DNA of 45,707 nucleotides. It comes from Eubacteriales bacterium (GTDB lineage Bacteria > Bacillota > Clostridia > Lachnospirales > Lachnospiraceae). Shown piece by piece: positions 43,318 to 45,707 of the stretch. Below the pieces are notes generated by a model, which was given only the letters and a program-made list of their open reading frames with translations, made no database searches and had not been told where the DNA came from. The DNA lies in assembly GCA_030525875.1 (NCBI GenBank), contig JAUNDV010000018.1, positions 1-45,707 on the forward strand, written 5' to 3'. The position numbers and the translations under genes were made by a program. Numbering within the stretch: the stretch's first letter is position 1; each line of letters starts with the position of its first letter.

Positions 43318-43502
43318 TAGTAAGATGATCTACAGTCCTTGCACCATGACTGATTTCTAATCTCACCATTCTCCATTTGTCTGAACCCAAATTCGCTTAG
43401 CGGTTTTTCTTGTTTGCATTTAGGACAAATACGAGTAGGCTCACTCCCATTATAGCCATGGGATTGAATTTTGGGTCTTTGCGAATTTTGATCATTTGCC
43501 AT
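43317..43502 (-). CDS. Small zinc-ribbon protein associated with the R-M cargo
   Basis: From ATG 43502 (perfect AGGAGGTG upstream) a 61-aa protein. Its C-terminal half has two CxxC knuckles, RICPKCKQEKPLSEFGFR and WCKDCRSSY, the pattern of the zinc ribbon that precedes HNH nuclease domains, but the HNH domain itself is absent. It follows the endonuclease gene by 44 nt on the same strand, so it is probably cotranscribed. It may be a DNA-binding accessory, a controller, or a truncated HNH remnant. Confidence 0.65.
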   Translation of the reverse strand: MANDQNSQRPKIQSHGYNGSEPTRICPKCKQEKPLSEFGFRQMENGEIRNQSWCKDCRSSY

Positions 43503-43546
43503 AACAACCACACCTCCTCTCTGGAACAATTTATACCATCGACTAT

Positions 43547-44818
43547 TTAATCATCAATGATACTCAAAATCCAGTTTGTCCAGCCGATAATAGTGGAAGA
43601 ACGCCTGAAATATGTGCTTTCAGCACCAATATTATACAAATTTGAGTTTTTCATAATTCGCACAATAGTATTTTTGTCAGGCATAACACCATTTTGAAGA
43701 TGTAGTTTAAGCGTTTCCCTGAAAGGCTTATGTTCCAATATTTGTGAAACTATCGCAAGCTGACGCTCTCGATAAGCCAGATTCATAATACGATGCCCTT
43801 TTTCTGAAAGCTGGAACAGAATGTTATTATCCTCATCTCGTCCCTTATCGATAAGCCCTAAATATCTTCCAGCATCGGTATAGTAGTTTGTTTGTCGTAC
43901 ATCAAAGGCATATTCCGTTGTAATGCTGTTTCGAGTCATCGGCTTTTCATGCAGTAATTCAATAAGGTTGATGATGCGGGACATACTATCTGCTTGCGGA
44001 AAAGAGATCTCTGGCTCTTGAACCTCAGGTACAGTTCCTAACAGATTTTCAATATCGGACAGACAAATCTCCGTTGCAATTACATAGTTTTTTTGTTTTA
44101 CCAATCTGAGCGAATTGTAATTCTGCGGGTCATCAAATTGGTATTGATAGAGATTAAAAATTCCGTTAGAAAAAATGAGAAAAACCGGCTTAACTATCTT
44201 AGTAACCCTGTTGCTCCAAACACGAAACGGATAATATAACTGGCGTACAAGAAAATCATCTGACAAATCCCTTTTGGCTTCAAATAGGGAAAGATAGTTG
44301 ATTCCTTCGTATGCAGCATCGATTTCGATCTGGGAATTAGTAACAGACACCGCTCTTGTTCCTGATGCAGAATCGATGTTAAAGTTAAATTCCCCTGAAC
44401 TCATACGCCCACTAACTGTTGCTACTAATGCTTCATCTTCCAGAAAATCTTCCAAAATTCCACAAGCGTTTGCACAGTTCAACGCAATAGCTTCACTTAC
44501 GAGGAATTGAGGCATCAAACTTTGGATGTGTGCTGGAATTGAAATTCGCTGAACATCTGTGGACGGTTGCTCAAACTCTTTGTATGCTGAAAATGACGAG
44601 ATAACATAATCGCCACGAGTAACAGGCAAAATCGCCAATTGATTTTCGGCAAAAATAGTTGGTAGATTGACTTTGTGGTCAAACTTGGTCATCAACCTCG
44701 GCTCACGAAATTCCTTAATCTGATTGGCTGAAATAGTAAACTGACCATTTCTTTCAATTTCAGCAAGTATGTGATACTTATCAAAAAGGTTCTCCCAGGC
44801 GGTATCATTCAGTCCCAT
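43547..44818 (-). CDS. Type II restriction endonuclease-like protein
   Basis: From ATG 44818 the protein has 423 aa and overlaps the methyltransferase gene by 14 nt. The central region holds a PD-(D/E)XK-like core: IEIDAAYEGINYLSLFEAKR, where Asp and E-A-K are spaced as in the family, followed by QLYYPFRVW. The C-terminal third (NLIELLHEKPMTRNSITTEY, GLIDKGRDEDN) looks like a winged helix for sequence recognition. It is about 130 residues longer than DpnII/MboI-type enzymes, so target recognition is open. It should cut unmethylated foreign DNA at the site protected by the partner enzyme. Confidence 0.75.
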   Translation of the reverse strand: MGLNDTAWENLFDKYHILAEIERNGQFTISANQIKEFREPRLMTKFDHKVNLPTIFAENQLAILPVTRGDYVISSFSAYKEFEQPSTDVQRISIPAHIQSLMPQFLVSEAIALNCANACGILEDFLEDEALVATVSGRMSSGEFNFNIDSASGTRAVSVTNSQIEIDAAYEGINYLSLFEAKRDLSDDFLVRQLYYPFRVWSNRVTKIVKPVFLIFSNGIFNLYQYQFDDPQNYNSLRLVKQKNYVIATEICLSDIENLLGTVPEVQEPEISFPQADSMSRIINLIELLHEKPMTRNSITTEYAFDVRQTNYYTDAGRYLGLIDKGRDEDNNILFQLSEKGHRIMNLAYRERQLAIVSQILEHKPFRETLKLHLQNGVMPDKNTIVRIMKNSNLYNIGAESTYFRRSSTIIGWTNWILSIIDD

Positions 44819-45647
44819 AATTCCTGATAAGCACCTCCTCGATGGCTCCACGCTTGCTTGCATCAGAGTTAATTGCTCGTTTCGCTTTTACTATGGTAAT
44901 TTCATACTCCCCGTACAGTTCTTTGATAAACTCTGTTGCGGAATTGGAGAGCATAAACTTGACACCACGCCGAGTTAACTCATCGCAACATTGTTTTAGG
45001 CGGATCTGTTCATTTCTGTCAAAACCGCCTTTGTTGTATCCGGTAAAACTTGCTGTATCAGAAACAGGATCGTAAGGGGGATCAAGATAAACAAAACCTC
45101 CTTTTCGTACCCGTTTCAGCGTTTCAGCAAAATCCTCACTATAAAATGTGATGTTACTTGCACCAAAATATTTGCTAACAGCTCTCAGTATAGGTTCGTT
45201 AACGATATTCGGATTTTTATAATGCCCGAATGGGGAATTGAACTCGCCTGATGAATTTACTCTAAATAATCCGTTAAAGCAAGTTTTGTTGAGATATATC
45301 AGTCTCGAAGCCCTTTCAACTTTCGACATAGCTTGATATACTTCTTTATCTCTGTCCATATCTCGGATAGCGTAAAAGTATTCAGCAGTATTTTCGTGCT
45401 TCTTAAGGGATTCCAGCAAACTTTCAACATCGTCACGAATAACCTCGTAGACTGTTATTAAATCTTGATTCAAATCATTTACGATTGCCCTTGTAGGCTG
45501 GATTGAAAAAAGTACTGCTCCACCACCTAAAAAAGGTTCACAATATGATGTTATCCGCTTAGGAAGTAAAGGGGTAATTTCGTCCAAAAGCTGACGCTTA
45601 CCTCCAACCCATTTTACTACTGGGGCAACCAGTTTGTTTTTTACCAT
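44805..45647 (-). CDS. D12-class (Dam-like) DNA adenine N6-methyltransferase
   Basis: A 280-aa alpha-class enzyme. It shows the N-terminal KWVGGKRQLLDEI, SAM motif I EPFLGGGAVLFSI (about residues 36-48), an intermediate target-recognition region, and catalytic motif IV YLDPPYDPVS (about 193-202). The order (motif I, recognition domain, DPPY) is that of Dam/DpnM/EcoRV methyltransferases. It adds a methyl group to adenine N6, protecting host DNA from the endonuclease encoded next. Recognition sequence cannot be read. AGGAGGTG precedes the ATG and the stop overlaps the endonuclease start. Confidence 0.92.
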   Translation of the reverse strand: MVKNKLVAPVVKWVGGKRQLLDEITPLLPKRITSYCEPFLGGGAVLFSIQPTRAIVNDLNQDLITVYEVIRDDVESLLESLKKHENTAEYFYAIRDMDRDKEVYQAMSKVERASRLIYLNKTCFNGLFRVNSSGEFNSPFGHYKNPNIVNEPILRAVSKYFGASNITFYSEDFAETLKRVRKGGFVYLDPPYDPVSDTASFTGYNKGGFDRNEQIRLKQCCDELTRRGVKFMLSNSATEFIKELYGEYEITIVKAKRAINSDASKRGAIEEVLIRNYGTE

Positions 45648-45684
45648 AGCCTACACCTCCTATTACAATAGATTTACGGTTAAG

Positions 45685-45705
45685 GACACGGCAGCCAGCC
45701 GTGTC
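45685..45705 (-). other. Hairpin upstream of the methyltransferase
   Basis: GACACGGC pairs perfectly with GCCGTGTC across a 5-nt loop at the window edge, about 40 nt before the methyltransferase start. It could be a terminator of an unseen upstream gene or part of the leader. Confidence 0.5.
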
Positions 45706-45707
45706 TT

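Larger units (their letters stand above)
38556..45707 (-). mobile_element. Mobilizable element (tnpW/VirE/CHC2/MobL) carrying a restriction-modification cargo, incomplete
   Basis: From about 38.6 kb the sequence turns GC-richer and every gene lies on the minus strand. The set is tnpW, VirE-family P-loop protein, CHC2 zinc-finger primase-like protein, MobA/MobL relaxase, DUF3847, then an R-M cargo of visibly lower GC. This gene set is familiar from Clostridia elements moved by large serine recombinases. The recombinase itself, and hence the right end, is beyond the window. The left boundary is estimated between 38550 and 38600 from where the host frame loses sense; it is not base-exact. Confidence 0.75.

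Noticed and set aside
43262-43322. Imperfect hairpin resembling an integron attC site
   Set aside because: The terminal R-box heptamers do not fit RYYYAAC/GTTRRRY and no integron integrase is present.
1-45707. CRISPR array
   Set aside because: No regularly spaced direct repeats of 25-40 bp and no cas genes anywhere in the window.

Overview
The window looks like a chromosomal segment of a low-GC gut anaerobe of the Lachnospiraceae type (inference). Supporting it are AT-rich coding sequence with strong Shine-Dalgarno sites, an oxygen-sensitive class III ribonucleotide reductase (nrdD/nrdG), and Firmicutes-type ruvA, ruvB, zapA and U32 genes. A second DNA type begins near 38.6 kb: a visibly GC-richer mobilizable element, cut off by the right window edge.

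Region 1 (1-24 kb) is core chromosome. In order: tRNA-Ala, a GNAT acetyltransferase with a nucleoside hydrolase, an ABC transporter pair lacking its binding protein, a YerC-like TrpR-superfamily regulator, rmuC, and a membrane-anchored polysaccharide deacetylase. Then come ruvA-apbE-RNase H-like exonuclease, a LysR regulator, ruvB-zapA and two consecutive U32-family genes, an SDR oxidoreductase, an M55 D-aminopeptidase, and a secreted CAP/Ig-like/wall-binding protein. The stretch ends with a single-polypeptide fusion of a SEDS glycosyltransferase to a penicillin-binding transpeptidase, a Nudix hydrolase, an M20 peptidase, and a GMP synthase that has lost the catalytic core of its glutaminase domain.

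Region 2 (24-28.3 kb) is nrdD-nrdG behind a pair of NrdR-like boxes, followed by a GNAT gene and a terminator.

Region 3 (28.3-34.4 kb) is a small defence island. It has an orphan HicB antitoxin, a decayed ISLre2 transposase, and then an AAA+ ATPase overlapping a subtilisin-like protease. This pair matches the known IetAS anti-phage architecture and has a near-consensus promoter embedded in a 16-bp direct repeat. It is followed by an IS256 5' remnant joined to the 3' end of a tyrosine recombinase gene, both relics of earlier mobile DNA.

Region 4 (34.4-38.5 kb) is core again: a low-molecular-weight phosphatase, then an APC-type permease with an M18 aminopeptidase, probably for peptide and amino acid use. 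The next gene, a small membrane/secreted protein, is broken by the element.

Region 5 (about 38.55-45.7 kb, all genes on the minus strand) is the element: tnpW, a VirE-family P-loop protein, a CHC2 zinc-finger primase-like protein, a MobA/MobL relaxase with an IncQ-like oriT just upstream, DUF3847, and a restriction-modification cargo (D12-class adenine methyltransferase, PD-(D/E)XK-like endonuclease, zinc-ribbon protein). Four of its genes have an intrinsic terminator placed almost against their Shine-Dalgarno site, and a cluster of GACAAC repeats lies between tnpW and virE. Both suggest unusual shared control of the transfer/replication module.
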